NCBI GenBank assembly: GCA_002724395.1
Contig: PBOR01000043.1
Coordinates: 1-64,000, forward strand
From: Rhodospirillaceae bacterium
GTDB lineage: Bacteria > Pseudomonadota > Alphaproteobacteria > UBA8366
DNA: 64,000 nt
Direction: 5' to 3'
Notes under the pieces: generated by a model
Told to the model about the DNA's origin: nothing
The model's input: the letters and a program-made list of their open reading frames with translations, nothing else
Database searches by the model: none
Translations under genes and position numbers: made by a program
In this document: positions 1 through 9,827 of the stretch, in pieces
Numbering within the stretch: the stretch's first letter is position 1
Layout of the letters: every line of letters begins with the position of its first letter

Positions 1-85
1 ACTCTGTCTCATTACACTTTTCATTTTTTATGTTGCGTTAATGTCCTGCATTTCGCCCGCGCGCTCAACCAATCGCACCATAAGA

Positions 86-109
86 TTGACCACGAGGCAT
101 CGTGGACAA
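86..109. other. Hairpin downstream of prmC
   Basis: A near-perfect inverted repeat has arms CCACGA (90-95) and TCGTGG (100-105) around the loop GGCA. After one A-A mismatch the stem extends by TTG/CAA. It lies about 140 bases beyond the prmC stop. No T-run follows on the minus strand, so it is at best a weak terminator of the hemA-prfA-prmC run or a structured leader of the next gene. The rest of 1-244 shows no gene that I can support. Confidence 0.3.
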
Positions 110-244
110 CTGTAACCTCGGTGCATTTATAAAGTGATCCCTATTGAAATGGATTAAAATCACCCATGACGTCAGCAGAACGTCGCAAAAATAGCTGGAA
201 AGACGTATGCTTCCAACCTTTTTTTTTACTTGACTCATTGCCAC

Positions 245-1096
245 TCAATGAGCATTCGCTATCAGGCATCGAATATGTCCTCCTAAATCCGCAACACTCC
301 TCACTAATCGCAGATTAGCACTTTCTAAAATATCTATGACTGCAGGCGCTTGTCCTTCTCCAATTTCAAAGAATGCCTTTCCACCAGGAGCGAGGAGGCG
401 TTTTAAATCTTTGCTAATGGCCCGATAACATTCGAGTCCGTCAATACCGCCATCAAGAGCCAACCGCGGCTCAAACTGAGCTACTTCCGGCTCCAATGCA
501 TCAATATCCTCGGATACGATATATGGAGGATTCGCCAATATACAGTCAAACGAACCGGATACATTTTCACCCCAGTCACTTTCCAGAAATGAAACGCGCC
601 CCGTAAACGACAATTTCTTTGTATTCTGATTCGCGATCTTTAATGCATCTTTGCTAACGTCTACGCCAACGCCAATTGCTTGGGGGCGCTCCGACAGGAC
701 AGATAGAATTAAGCAACCGGTCCCAGTGCCAAAATCTAAAATTTGAAATTCTTCATCCTTATGAGGAAACTCTTTTAACACCGATTCGACCAACGCTTCA
801 CTATCAGGCCTTGGGTCAAGCACAGAACTCGTTACATCAAATGAGAGACTCCAAAACTCGCGATACCCCAGAAGGTGTGACATCGGCTCACGATTTACAC
901 GCCGCTTCACAAGGTCGAAAAAAAATTTGGGATTATCGATATACTCGGTCTGAGGACCCAAGAGGGCAGCCGGATCACGGCCGAGCCAATGGCCTAATAA
1001 TAATCGGGCTTCGTGCCTTGGAGACCCTAGCCCCGCTGCTACCAGCTGTGCGGTGGCTTGCTGGAGACACTTTTCTAGAAGCCTGGCTTCACTCAT
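245..1096 (-). CDS. prmC: Release factor glutamine methyltransferase PrmC
   Basis: PrmC (HemK) methylates the glutamine of the GGQ motif of the class I release factors, using S-adenosylmethionine in the cytosol. The 283-residue length is normal. An N-terminal helical region is followed by the Rossmann methyltransferase domain with the SAM loop DFGTGTGCL and the catalytic signature NPPY ([10 protein letters not shown]), which is diagnostic of N5-glutamine methyltransferases. Its ATG overlaps the stop of prfA as ATGA, so modifier and substrate genes are translationally coupled. HemA lies one gene further upstream, as in the classical hemA-prfA-prmC arrangement. The identification is secure. Confidence 0.96.
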   Translation of the reverse strand: MSEARLLEKCLQQATAQLVAAGLGSPRHEARLLLGHWLGRDPAALLGPQTEYIDNPKFFFDLVKRRVNREPMSHLLGYREFWSLSFDVTSSVLDPRPDSEALVESVLKEFPHKDEEFQILDFGTGTGCLILSVLSERPQAIGVGVDVSKDALKIANQNTKKLSFTGRVSFLESDWGENVSGSFDCILANPPYIVSEDIDALEPEVAQFEPRLALDGGIDGLECYRAISKDLKRLLAPGGKAFFEIGEGQAPAVIDILESANLRLVRSVADLGGHIRCLIANAH

Positions 1097-2175
1097 ATTG
1101 ATTCCGCAAGAAGAGCAGCTTGAGCTTCAGTAATAAGCGCGTCAATTAACTCGTCAAGACTTTCACCAGCGACAACGCGTTCGAGTTGATGGACAGTTAA
1201 GTTGATACGGTGATCGGTCACGCGGCCTTGTGGATAATTATAGGTCCGGATACGTTCGGAACGATCGCCACTGCCTACCATAGATTTGCGACTGGAAGCC
1301 CTCTCATCTGCTTGACGTTGGCGTTCGGCTTCATAAATACGGGATCGTAGAACCTTCATCGCCTTTGCTTTATTCTTATGCTGTGATTTTTCGTCCTGAC
1401 ATTGCACGACGACACCGGTGGGCACATGGGTAATTCGCACTGCACTATCAGTAGTGTTGACACTTTGTCCACCCGGCCCTTGCGCCCGATAGGTATCGAT
1501 CCGGATATCCTTCTCCTCAATCTCAACGTCGAAGTCCTCCGCTTCGGGCAAAACAGCAACGGTTGCCGCTGAGGTGTGAATTCGTCCGCCGCTTTCAGTC
1601 GTCGGAACGCGCTGAACACGATGCACACCGGACTCAAACTTCATTCTAGCAAAAACACCATGTCCCTTGATCGTCGCCATTGCTTCCTTTAAGCCGCCAA
1701 GGCCAGTTTCGTTGGTAGACATAAGCTCAAATTGCCATCCCTGTTGACGGGCGTACTGCTCATACATGCGAAACAAAACCGCGGCAAAAAGAGAAGCCTC
1801 ATCGCCACCGGTCCCAGCACGAACCTCCAAAATAGCATTTTTAGAATCCGCTGCATCCTTGGGCAAAAGCAATTTTTGAATGGTTTCTGTGAGTGCCGGT
1901 AATTGCTCCTGAATTTCACGCACTTCCGCCTCGGCCATCGCGCGCATATCAGTATCCGTATCCGGATCAGCCAGTAATTCGTTAGCGCCGTCTAATTCGT
2001 CCATAAGGCGGTGTAATTCTTTCGCCTTCTCCACAACGGGCGTTAAATCCGAATATTCTTTAGACAATTTGGCAAAATCCGCCGGCGCCAAATCGCCGGA
2101 AGACATTTCCGCCGACAATGTTTCATAACGCAAAACAACTTGGTCAAGTTTTTCAGGTAGCGCCATAGCGCTCAT
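1093..2175 (-). CDS. prfA: Peptide chain release factor 1
   Basis: RF1 recognises UAA and UAG in the ribosomal A site and triggers peptidyl-tRNA hydrolysis. The 360-residue protein carries the GGQ loop (GPGGQSVN) in its last third. It also has the RF1-type recognition stretch RVPTTES just before GRIHTS; the PxT tripeptide, rather than the SPF of RF2, marks this as RF1. The start ATG overlaps the hemA TGA as ATGA, and the stop overlaps prmC in the same way, giving a tightly coupled trio. A second in-frame ATG three codons in (MALPEKL) is an alternative start. Confidence 0.97.
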   Translation of the reverse strand: MSAMALPEKLDQVVLRYETLSAEMSSGDLAPADFAKLSKEYSDLTPVVEKAKELHRLMDELDGANELLADPDTDTDMRAMAEAEVREIQEQLPALTETIQKLLLPKDAADSKNAILEVRAGTGGDEASLFAAVLFRMYEQYARQQGWQFELMSTNETGLGGLKEAMATIKGHGVFARMKFESGVHRVQRVPTTESGGRIHTSAATVAVLPEAEDFDVEIEEKDIRIDTYRAQGPGGQSVNTTDSAVRITHVPTGVVVQCQDEKSQHKNKAKAMKVLRSRIYEAERQRQADERASSRKSMVGSGDRSERIRTYNYPQGRVTDHRINLTVHQLERVVAGESLDELIDALITEAQAALLAESI

Positions 2176-3452
2176 TCTCCCCTATCTGTATCGCCTTCAT
2201 AAAACAACTTTGCGATGGCATGTTCAATTTCCGAAACCGTTTCCTCCCTATTATGGGATATAGCGGATAAATCCCGCCGCATCTTTTCGATAGGACCATG
2301 AAGCAAACGATTAAGGAGGCGACGGGTTGCTTCTTCAGCTGATATATTTTGCGCCTCGTTTAAAACTTCTTTACGAACTGACTCAAAATGCGCCCGAAGG
2401 TCAGTCACTAGAGGAGCTGCATCGCGTTCCAATTCGCGTTGCAGCCATGAGGCCACCTCGTTATCGATAATCTTCCATGCCTGTGCCGACGCCTCCTCCC
2501 TTCGCGAACGACCCTGCATAGCGACCTGCTCCAAATCATTCAATGTATAGAGAAATATATCATCCAGGGCCTCCACTTGCGCATCGACCTCGACGGGAAT
2601 ACCTGTATCAATGACAAGGATTGGACGCCGTCGGCGGGCCCGCAATGCAGCCTGCAGCTCAGACACCTCTAATTCAACTCGTCCGGTACCATTAGCACAG
2701 ACCACTATATCTGCACGCGCTAATGCCCCGTCCAGCTTTTCAACCGGTTCGAATCGATAACCGCGTTCACGAGCCTCTCCCTCGGTGCGTTGAGAATGGG
2801 CCATAAGCCCGAAAGAGGACAAACCGGTCGCCCGTAATTGCTCGCTAACCAGCTCACCCATATCGCCAAGACCAAACAGGAGCGCATGCTTATCGGTTAA
2901 GTCACCATGAAGATTGCGTGCAACAGATACAGCTGCCGACGCTAACGAAACAACTCCAGCGGCGATGTCTGTTTCACCTCGCACACGTTTCGCAGCCCGA
3001 AATCCATGTTGGAACGTTCGTGATAGCAAAGAATCCAAACGTCCTGCTTCCTCTGCAAGACGATAGCAGTCTTTGAGCTGCCCCAGAACTTGGGGCTCAC
3101 CAATCACTTGACTATCAAGGGACGAGGCAACTGCAAATATATGGCGAACCGCCGCCTCATCGCATAGAAAATATGTAGACGCCTCAATTTCTTCTAACTC
3201 AACATTTGCGGTTGCCGCCAGAACGTCGCGCGCAATGGCAGCACCAAAAAAAGGATCTGAATGAGCCATCTGCACTTCTACTCTGTCACAGGTCGACATC
3301 AGCAAAAAATTTTCCACTCCGTCTTTACACAATAGCCGCGACACCTCGGGGACCATAGTTTCTGTAACGAAAAGACGTTCACGCAACGCCACACCGCTAG
3401 AGCGATGGTTGGCTCCAACGACGGCAATACGTTTTGTCTCAGCTCGGGACAC
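2172..3452 (-). CDS. hemA: Glutamyl-tRNA reductase
   Basis: HemA reduces glutamyl-tRNA to glutamate-1-semialdehyde with NADPH, the first committed step of the C5 route to tetrapyrroles. The 426-residue protein has the N-terminal catalytic segment with the nucleophile Cys55 in STCDRVEV (most homologues have STCNR), the [10 protein letters not shown] segment, a Rossmann NADPH domain (LFGLGDMGE) and a C-terminal helical dimerisation domain. Possession of HemA rather than the ALA synthase usual in many alphaproteobacteria is itself notable. The start is GTG, ten bases after the hisS stop, and the stop overlaps prfA. The siroheme gene cysG at the far end of the window uses the same pathway. Confidence 0.95.
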   Translation of the reverse strand: MSRAETKRIAVVGANHRSSGVALRERLFVTETMVPEVSRLLCKDGVENFLLMSTCDRVEVQMAHSDPFFGAAIARDVLAATANVELEEIEASTYFLCDEAAVRHIFAVASSLDSQVIGEPQVLGQLKDCYRLAEEAGRLDSLLSRTFQHGFRAAKRVRGETDIAAGVVSLASAAVSVARNLHGDLTDKHALLFGLGDMGELVSEQLRATGLSSFGLMAHSQRTEGEARERGYRFEPVEKLDGALARADIVVCANGTGRVELEVSELQAALRARRRRPILVIDTGIPVEVDAQVEALDDIFLYTLNDLEQVAMQGRSRREEASAQAWKIIDNEVASWLQRELERDAAPLVTDLRAHFESVRKEVLNEAQNISAEEATRRLLNRLLHGPIEKMRRDLSAISHNREETVSEIEHAIAKLFYEGDTDRGE

Positions 3453-3462
3453 GGATAAGTCG

Positions 3463-4707
3463 CTAACGGTATTGGGCCAGACCGGTCGTCAATTCATCCA
3501 GCGCGATTTCCGACTGCTCGCCTGTTTCCATATTGCGTATTTGGGCGACACCACGCGCCAATTCATCATCTCCAATAATAACAATCACCGCCGCATTTAG
3601 TTTATCGGCACGTTTCATTCTTCGGCTCAAGTTTCCTGAATAACCTACATCGACCACAAATCCATTACCGCGCAGAAATTCCCCCAATTGTTGTACTTTT
3701 TCAGTGGCCAGGTCCCCAAGCGGTGCCAGGGCAACAATAGGCTGTTTGGCCAAATCGGCCTCCATCAGCATTGCGAGACGTTCTATACCAGCAGCCCAGC
3801 CAACACCGGGTGTTGGTGGCCCACCCATAAGTTTGATCAGTCCGTCATATCTTCCGCCTGCTAATACTGTGCCCTGGGCACCCAGCGCGCTTGTTGTGAA
3901 CTCGAATGCCGTGTGCCCGTAGTAGTCGAGCCCCCGCACTAGCCGTGAATTCAACTTATATGGCACTCCGATCCGCTCTAGACCCTCTTTCACGTTATCG
4001 AAAAAAAGGCGGCTTTCCTCAGTCAGGAAGCTAGTAAATTCGGGTGCATCCGCGACGATCGCCTGGTCCACTTCGTTTTTCGAGTCCAGGATTCGTAATG
4101 GGTTGCGCCTAAAACGTTCTTGACTTTCCGTAGACAAATTACCCAGGTGAGGTGTCAGAAAAGCTATCAAAGCGTTGCGATAATTTTCACGACTTTCGGG
4201 ATCACCAAGCGTATTCAACTCTAGGGTAACTTGCTCCCTAAGCCCCAAATCAGACAATACTCGGTAACCGGCAGCAATAACGTCGATGTCGGCTGCGGGG
4301 CTCGCAACACCAATTAATTCGATGCCAACCTGATGAAATTGCCGGAGGCGACCTTTTTGCGGTCGTTCACGACGAAACATAGGTCCTGCATAAAAATATT
4401 TTAGTGGTATCTGTTGGGCTAGTCCCTCAGAAATAAAAGACCGTGCAACACCGGCGGTATTTTCCGGGCGCAAAGTGAGATGGTCGCCATTGCGGTCTTC
4501 AAAACTATACATTTCCTTTGTGACAATATCGGATGTATCACCGAGCGTACGCGAAAATACCTGCGTGAATTCAAATATAGGTGTCGCAACCTCTTCAAAA
4601 CCATATAACCCCACCACATTTCGAGCCACATCAACCACATTTCTGTGCCGACGCATTTGGTCAGGTAAAAGATCGTGAGTGCCGCGAACCGGCTGTAATC
4701 TAGCCAT
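3463..4707 (-). CDS. hisS: Histidyl-tRNA synthetase
   Basis: HisS charges tRNA-His with histidine in the cytosol. The 414-residue class II synthetase shows motif 2 (FRRERPQKGRLRQFHQ), the histidine-specific loop LVRGLDYYGHTAFEF, motif 3 (GVGWAAGIERL) and a C-terminal anticodon-binding domain with DVGYSGNLSRRMKRAD. The N-terminus RGTHDLLPDQ is typical, so the ATG start is convincing. It heads the hisS-hemA-prfA-prmC run. About 110 bases separate it from the RodZ-like gene. In several related genomes ispG lies between these two genes; it is absent here. Confidence 0.97.
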   Translation of the reverse strand: MARLQPVRGTHDLLPDQMRRHRNVVDVARNVVGLYGFEEVATPIFEFTQVFSRTLGDTSDIVTKEMYSFEDRNGDHLTLRPENTAGVARSFISEGLAQQIPLKYFYAGPMFRRERPQKGRLRQFHQVGIELIGVASPAADIDVIAAGYRVLSDLGLREQVTLELNTLGDPESRENYRNALIAFLTPHLGNLSTESQERFRRNPLRILDSKNEVDQAIVADAPEFTSFLTEESRLFFDNVKEGLERIGVPYKLNSRLVRGLDYYGHTAFEFTTSALGAQGTVLAGGRYDGLIKLMGGPPTPGVGWAAGIERLAMLMEADLAKQPIVALAPLGDLATEKVQQLGEFLRGNGFVVDVGYSGNLSRRMKRADKLNAAVIVIIGDDELARGVAQIRNMETGEQSEIALDELTTGLAQYR

Positions 4708-4818
4708 TGTAAATTAATTTTCTTCGGTTATCCCGTACAGAGAAAACGGCCAGACTGTGCCTGCCCATAAGTCAAAGACCAAGCAATGACGATAGTACCA
4801 TTAGATACATTAAGATGT

Positions 4819-5859
4819 TTAGGGTACCGTTTTTTTAGATTGAGTTTTTTCGTTAGGCTGTTGCTGCAGCCCCACCATGTCTCGTATAGCATTTCCCTGC
4901 CTTAAAGCCACTGGATCTAGCCAAATATTTCGTCGAACAGATCCCTTCGGTCCAATAGACGGCACATTTTCTCCATCCACCATAATTTCAATGCCTCCGG
5001 CATTGCCTGTCATCAAAACTAACCCGGTTTTGTTGGGTGCCAAATACCTATCTCCGGCGTATAAAACACGTGTGAGCAAAACTTGGTCGGTTTCAATATC
5101 ACTAATTTCCACCCATGCGGGACTTATCGCTGATATCACGATTCGAGAATCACCTGTGTCTACGCCATATATTTTTGGCTCACGCAGCGTAACCGCAATC
5201 GGTTCTTCCTGTTCTGACTGTTCTGACTTTTCCCCGACATGCAAATCAATCGGCGGCGCAGAAGATGAATCAGCATTCTCAGGGGGTACCGCCGCCTTTG
5301 GCTCAATAGTTCTAGAGGCGGTGAGCGAGGCTAGAGCAGCATCACCCTTACTATCTACCGTTTCAGTCACTTTGGGCGTCGCCATTGCCGGCCCAACTTC
5401 AACAGTTTTATTATCCGCACTAGCTTTTGCAGCCGACCCCGCCGTCTGTCTTTGATCAGTAACCCTTTTTAAGTTCTCGGGCAGTGGCGGCACAACTTCA
5501 GCGACAAATCCACCCGCATCAGAGAAATACATCCAACCGGAATAAGCGACTACAACCATAACCGCGGAAATAATGAGAATTGCGGCACTAGGAACTTTGC
5601 CTTCGCTAAGAGGAGACGGGAAGACAAGTTCCGTCTTTGAAATTAGTCCTCTTTGTTCGGCCTTGAAGCGCTCAACAAGGGGTTCGCTGTCGAGGCCTAG
5701 GTGCTCCGCATAGGACTTCACAAATCCTAATGCATAGACCGGCCCCGGCAAATCCCCGATGCTACTGTTTTCAATAGCCTGCAAGTACGGAAACCGAATA
5801 TGCAGCATTTCAGAGACCTGGCGCAAATCCAGACCCTGTTCCTCGCGAATTTGCCGCAA
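4819..5859 (-). CDS. RodZ-like HTH membrane protein (DUF4115)
   Basis: This is a RodZ-type protein with a cytoplasmic helix-turn-helix at residues 1-65, a single membrane span at about 91-112 and a low-complexity periplasmic linker. A C-terminal DUF4115-like domain follows, with the pattern WVEISD...GDRYLAP. RodZ proteins tie the MreB cytoskeleton to the envelope; that role is inferred from the architecture. The only normal in-frame start is TTG at 5859, preceded by GGAG. However, the family usually begins with a residue pattern like VGETLRQ, and VGE-T is encoded just upstream. That region is open to an ATA at 5892-5890, which lies nine bases after a GGAG. The true start may therefore be 5892. 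Confidence 0.85.
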   Translation of the reverse strand: MRQIREEQGLDLRQVSEMLHIRFPYLQAIENSSIGDLPGPVYALGFVKSYAEHLGLDSEPLVERFKAEQRGLISKTELVFPSPLSEGKVPSAAILIISAVMVVVAYSGWMYFSDAGGFVAEVVPPLPENLKRVTDQRQTAGSAAKASADNKTVEVGPAMATPKVTETVDSKGDAALASLTASRTIEPKAAVPPENADSSSAPPIDLHVGEKSEQSEQEEPIAVTLREPKIYGVDTGDSRIVISAISPAWVEISDIETDQVLLTRVLYAGDRYLAPNKTGLVLMTGNAGGIEIMVDGENVPSIGPKGSVRRNIWLDPVALRQGNAIRDMVGLQQQPNEKTQSKKTVP

Positions 5860-6092
5860 GGTTTCTCCAACCCTAATCGCCTCATGTGCTATGGTGCGTT
5901 ACTCCTCTTACCAAACCTAAGATTTTCCTCCACTGCGACCTAGATACCAATAATATTAATGCTCCTCTCGCACACGCCTCACCGACCCATGAGGGAACTA
6001 GATTCTGCATACATACGACGACGCATAAAACTATACTACTTCTATGCGCCAACAATAAACCGGATGGCGTCGTTATCCAACCTATTAAGAAA

Positions 6093-8372
6093 TCAAACTA
6101 CAATGTGGTTTTGGCTGGCGAAATCGACAAGCAGGTCCCGCAAACTATGATTTGAAGACCCTAATTGGCCTTGAAGAAATTTTGACAGCTCTTTTGCATT
6201 CAAACCCCTAAGCATTACGCGCACGGCACCAATTGATCCGGCGGGCATGGATAGACGGCGAAAGCCCAGCCCAATAAGCGCCATAGCCTCAATTGGCGTA
6301 CCAGCCATCTCTCCGCAGAGGCTGACAGGTACGTTTGCCTTATCTGCCTCATACCGAACAGTTTTCAAAAATCGCAACATCGCCGGCGACAGCACGTCAT
6401 ATCGATCAGCAACCCGAGGATTGTTGCGGTCGCTAGCGAAAAGAAACTGAGCCAGATCGTTGGATCCAATGCTTAAAAAGTCTACCTGAGCGAGCAATTG
6501 CGGCAACTGGAACGCCAACGCTGGAATTTCCAACATACAACCAATCCGAGTATGTGAGGGTAATTCTTCGTGATTGCGCCTCGCACGATCAAATTCCTGC
6601 TCAAACAGCAATTTAGCCGCCTTTAGTTCCGCCACCTCGGAGACCATCGGGAACATCACATGAAGTTCACGGCCCGATGCTGCACGAATCAGGGCACGTA
6701 GCTGTAGTCGCAACAAAGACGGCCGATCTAGCGCAATACGCAGCGCGCGCCAGCCCATTGCGGGATTATCGTCCTCACTAGGACGAAAATAGGGAAGCAG
6801 TTTATCGCCACCGATATCCAACGTACGAAACACCACGGGCTTACCGCGCGCTGCATCATAAATTTCAGTGTATAGCTTCGTTTGCGCATCCATGCGGGGG
6901 AATTTAGCACTAATCATAAAAGGAATTTCGGTGCGACATAGGCCAACGCCATCCGCACCACTATCATGGAGACTCTGCAGTTCCATCGGCAATCCAACAT
7001 TGATTTGCAACGATACGGCTTCACCGTCCTCCGTTACAGCCGCGAGATCGCGACTCGCTACGTATTCCGCCCGGATACGATTTCGAATATCAACAGATTC
7101 GGCAAAACTATTCCAAAGCTCGTCCCCAGGCCGGACATGAACCTGTGCCGCATCGCCGTCTAGCAGCAATCGATCATTCTTCTCGATCCTACTAATCGCA
7201 CCGCGCACATTGCAAATCATAGGAATATCGAGTGCTTTCGCAACAATTGCTGTGTGTGACGTAGCCGATCCTTCATCGACAACCAATCCGCACAGACATG
7301 ACCGGTCATAATCCAGCAGTTCAGCAGGCCCGATTGTACGTGCAACCAAAATTGCCTCTTCGGGAAGATCACTATCCCCTTCAATAGCAGCCCCCTCACC
7401 CATGAGATACTGTAACAAACGATAGGCGAGATCATCGAGATCCATCAGCCGTTCGCGAATATACGGATTTGGTGCCGCTGCCATACGCGCTCGTGTTTCA
7501 TTTTGTACCTTAGCGACCGCAGCTTCAGCAGTAAGACCGCCGCGAACCGCCTCGCCAATGCGACGCGACCAACCTCTATCATCGGCAATCATGCGATAAG
7601 CGTCGAGAATTTCCAGATGCTCTCCGGAGCCATAACGTCGTCGCGTATCTTCAAACATAGTATCGAGCGAGGACTGCATCTCAACGAGCGCGTCCTTCAG
7701 CCGCTCCTCTTCGATAGCCGTATCTTCTGCAATCGTTTGACTAATGGCTGCGCCTCGGCCATGCACGACCGCATACCCCTTTGCTATACCGGCATTTAGC
7801 CGTGAGCCACTCAGGATTTCCGGGTGCACCGCAATGACTTGATCGAGCCCATCCCGATCTTCAATCTCCGGGAGGTCACCGCCGGAAATCATTTCTGCCA
7901 ATACCATGGCAACGGTTTCCAAAGTTTCGATTTCCTCTTCGGCAAAATTACGCGCCAACTGACTCTGTATGGCAAGCACGCCATAAACTCGTCCGTTACG
8001 TAATATTGGAACCCCCAATAGGGACTGGAAAATTTCCTCCCCAGTTTCAGGCTTATAGGCAAAACGCGGATGGTTCTGAGCGTCAGCCAGCGCTAAAGAA
8101 CGAGTCCGTTCGGCAATATAACCGATTAACCCCTCACCAACGTTTAATTGAGTGCGAAAGATCGCATCTTTGCGCAGGCCCTCCGTACCGTAAAGCACCA
8201 ACTTACCCCCGCGACGCAGTACATATATGGAACAAACCTCCGCCACCATACCTTCAGCAATAAAGTGAGTGATTTGATCAAGCCGTTCGCTCGGCGCACC
8301 GTCACTTGCCATGACATCCCGCAATTGCCGGAGCAGATGGCGTGAACCGACCCAATTTTTTTTCGCGTTCAT
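6093..8372 (-). CDS. ptsP: PEP-protein phosphotransferase PtsP (EI-Ntr)
   Basis: PtsP takes phosphate from phosphoenolpyruvate and passes it to NPr, starting the nitrogen-related PTS, which regulates metabolism rather than importing sugar. The 759 residues comprise an N-terminal GAF sensor domain (about 20-165), the enzyme I N-domain, the phospho-histidine region GSATSHTAIVAKA (about residue 375) and the PEP-binding TIM barrel. The barrel has DIGGDK, GIGSNDL-like SIGSNDLAQF and the active-site cysteine in SLCGEMAGTP. The GAF domain separates it from sugar-type enzyme I. A GAAGGATCCG Shine-Dalgarno region supports the ATG. It lies 87 bases after lysC, a pairing common in alphaproteobacteria. 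Confidence 0.95.
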   Translation of the reverse strand: MNAKKNWVGSRHLLRQLRDVMASDGAPSERLDQITHFIAEGMVAEVCSIYVLRRGGKLVLYGTEGLRKDAIFRTQLNVGEGLIGYIAERTRSLALADAQNHPRFAYKPETGEEIFQSLLGVPILRNGRVYGVLAIQSQLARNFAEEEIETLETVAMVLAEMISGGDLPEIEDRDGLDQVIAVHPEILSGSRLNAGIAKGYAVVHGRGAAISQTIAEDTAIEEERLKDALVEMQSSLDTMFEDTRRRYGSGEHLEILDAYRMIADDRGWSRRIGEAVRGGLTAEAAVAKVQNETRARMAAAPNPYIRERLMDLDDLAYRLLQYLMGEGAAIEGDSDLPEEAILVARTIGPAELLDYDRSCLCGLVVDEGSATSHTAIVAKALDIPMICNVRGAISRIEKNDRLLLDGDAAQVHVRPGDELWNSFAESVDIRNRIRAEYVASRDLAAVTEDGEAVSLQINVGLPMELQSLHDSGADGVGLCRTEIPFMISAKFPRMDAQTKLYTEIYDAARGKPVVFRTLDIGGDKLLPYFRPSEDDNPAMGWRALRIALDRPSLLRLQLRALIRAASGRELHVMFPMVSEVAELKAAKLLFEQEFDRARRNHEELPSHTRIGCMLEIPALAFQLPQLLAQVDFLSIGSNDLAQFLFASDRNNPRVADRYDVLSPAMLRFLKTVRYEADKANVPVSLCGEMAGTPIEAMALIGLGFRRLSMPAGSIGAVRVMLRGLNAKELSKFLQGQLGSSNHSLRDLLVDFASQNHIVV

Positions 8373-8459
8373 CGGATCCTTCGCTTCAGACTTATCAGCA
8401 TTTCTGCTTTGGCCAAGGCTGCGTCAATCAAATCAATTCAAATAAACTGTGTAAAAGCT

Positions 8460-9680
8460 CTACGGTGCATCCAGCTGATAGGCCGCATGCAAAGCGCGCA
8501 ATGCTAGTTCAGTATATTCCTCAGCGATCAAAACGCTAATTTTGATCTCAGAGGTAGAAATCACCTGGATGTTAATACCCTTTTCCGCAAGCGTTTCGAA
8601 CATTTTCTGAGCTACGCCAGCATAACTCCTCATACCTACGCCAATAACCGACACTTTTACGACATCTTGATCGGTTAAAATATCGTCAAAAGTCAGGTCG
8701 TCGCCGAAGGCCTTAATCACCGCCAACGCACCCTCAAAATCAGTTTTTAAGACCGTAAAAGTAATATCCGTGCTATTTCCATCTGACGCTGTGCTTTGAA
8801 CAATCATGTCCACATTAATATTGGCATTAGCTAGCGGCCCAAATACAGCCGCGGCAGCACCCGGCCGGTCATGCACGCCAACTAATGTTATCTTTGCTTC
8901 GTCACGACTATAGGTGATGCCGCTTACCACCTGCTGTTCCACGATTTCATCCTCATCCACTACAAACGTTCCGGCCGAATCCTCGAAGCTGGACCTAACC
9001 TGTAACCGCACCGCTTGATTCATAGCCAGCTCAACAGAGCGCGTTTGCAGAACTCGCGCACCTAAAGAGGCCATCTCCAACATTTCTTCGTAGGTAACTT
9101 TTTCGAGCTTCTGCGCTCGTGTCACAATTCTAGGATCACTTGTATAGACGCCATCTACATCAGTGTAGATATCACACTGGTCCGCTTTGAGTGCCGCCGC
9201 CAATGCAACCGCACTTGTATCCGAACCACCTCTGCCGAGGGTAGTTAGCCGCCCTCTAGGGTCAATACCTTGGAAACCGGCGACAATCGGAACCTCCCCG
9301 CCATCAAGACAAGTTAACAAATTACTGGGGTCGATATTTTTAATCCGAGCTTTTCCATGAGCACCATCGGTTTCGATCGGAACTTGCCAAGCGAGCCAGG
9401 ACCTAGCCGGCACATCAATTTCGTGTAGCGCCAACGCAAGCAATCCGCTGGAAATTTGCTCGCCTGACGAAATGATTGAATCCGCTTCGCAACCACCGTG
9501 CAGATCACTCAATTCCGAGACGTAACCTATCAATTTGTTGGTCACACCAGCCATTGCGGATACTGCAACAACCGCACGGTTTCCTGCGTCAATTTCGGCT
9601 TTGACGCGCCGTGCCGCATTGCGCATACAATTGAGATCCGCAACTGAGGTACCACCGAATTTCATCACAACCAATGACAT
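8460..9680 (-). CDS. lysC: Aspartokinase
   Basis: LysC phosphorylates aspartate, the entry to lysine, threonine, methionine and diaminopimelate synthesis. The protein opens with MSLVVMKFGGTSV, the substrate-binding signature, followed by the kinase domain (GRGGSDTSAVALAAAL, TDVDGVYTSDPR). Two C-terminal ACT domains (ITLVGVHDRPGAAAAVF and VSVIGVGMRSYAGVA) make feedback inhibition by end products likely. The frame is open for 11 more codons upstream, but the ATG at 9680 fits the conserved N-terminus. At about 406 residues it has normal length. It is divergent from ubiG and followed by ptsP. Confidence 0.95.
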   Translation of the reverse strand: MSLVVMKFGGTSVADLNCMRNAARRVKAEIDAGNRAVVAVSAMAGVTNKLIGYVSELSDLHGGCEADSIISSGEQISSGLLALALHEIDVPARSWLAWQVPIETDGAHGKARIKNIDPSNLLTCLDGGEVPIVAGFQGIDPRGRLTTLGRGGSDTSAVALAAALKADQCDIYTDVDGVYTSDPRIVTRAQKLEKVTYEEMLEMASLGARVLQTRSVELAMNQAVRLQVRSSFEDSAGTFVVDEDEIVEQQVVSGITYSRDEAKITLVGVHDRPGAAAAVFGPLANANINVDMIVQSTASDGNSTDITFTVLKTDFEGALAVIKAFGDDLTFDDILTDQDVVKVSVIGVGMRSYAGVAQKMFETLAEKGINIQVISTSEIKISVLIAEEYTELALRALHAAYQLDAP

Positions 9681-9827
9681 AGAAAAGAAAACCTTTACAA
9701 ATCGACCCAGCAAACCCTTATCAACTTAAATATTATCGGGTAGTTGCCCTTAAAGAGCGGCGTATCCATACTCATTTGGACCGAGGCACGCAAGCATGAG
9801 ACATCTGAGGAAAGACTTAAACCATTG

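Noticed and set aside
234-252. Inverted repeat CTCATTG...CAATGAG at the prmC stop with a nearby T-run
   Set aside because: The T-run lies on the wrong side for a terminator on either strand.
676-1101. 141-codon plus-strand frame opposite prmC
   Set aside because: It lies entirely antisense to a well-supported prmC and has no family features.
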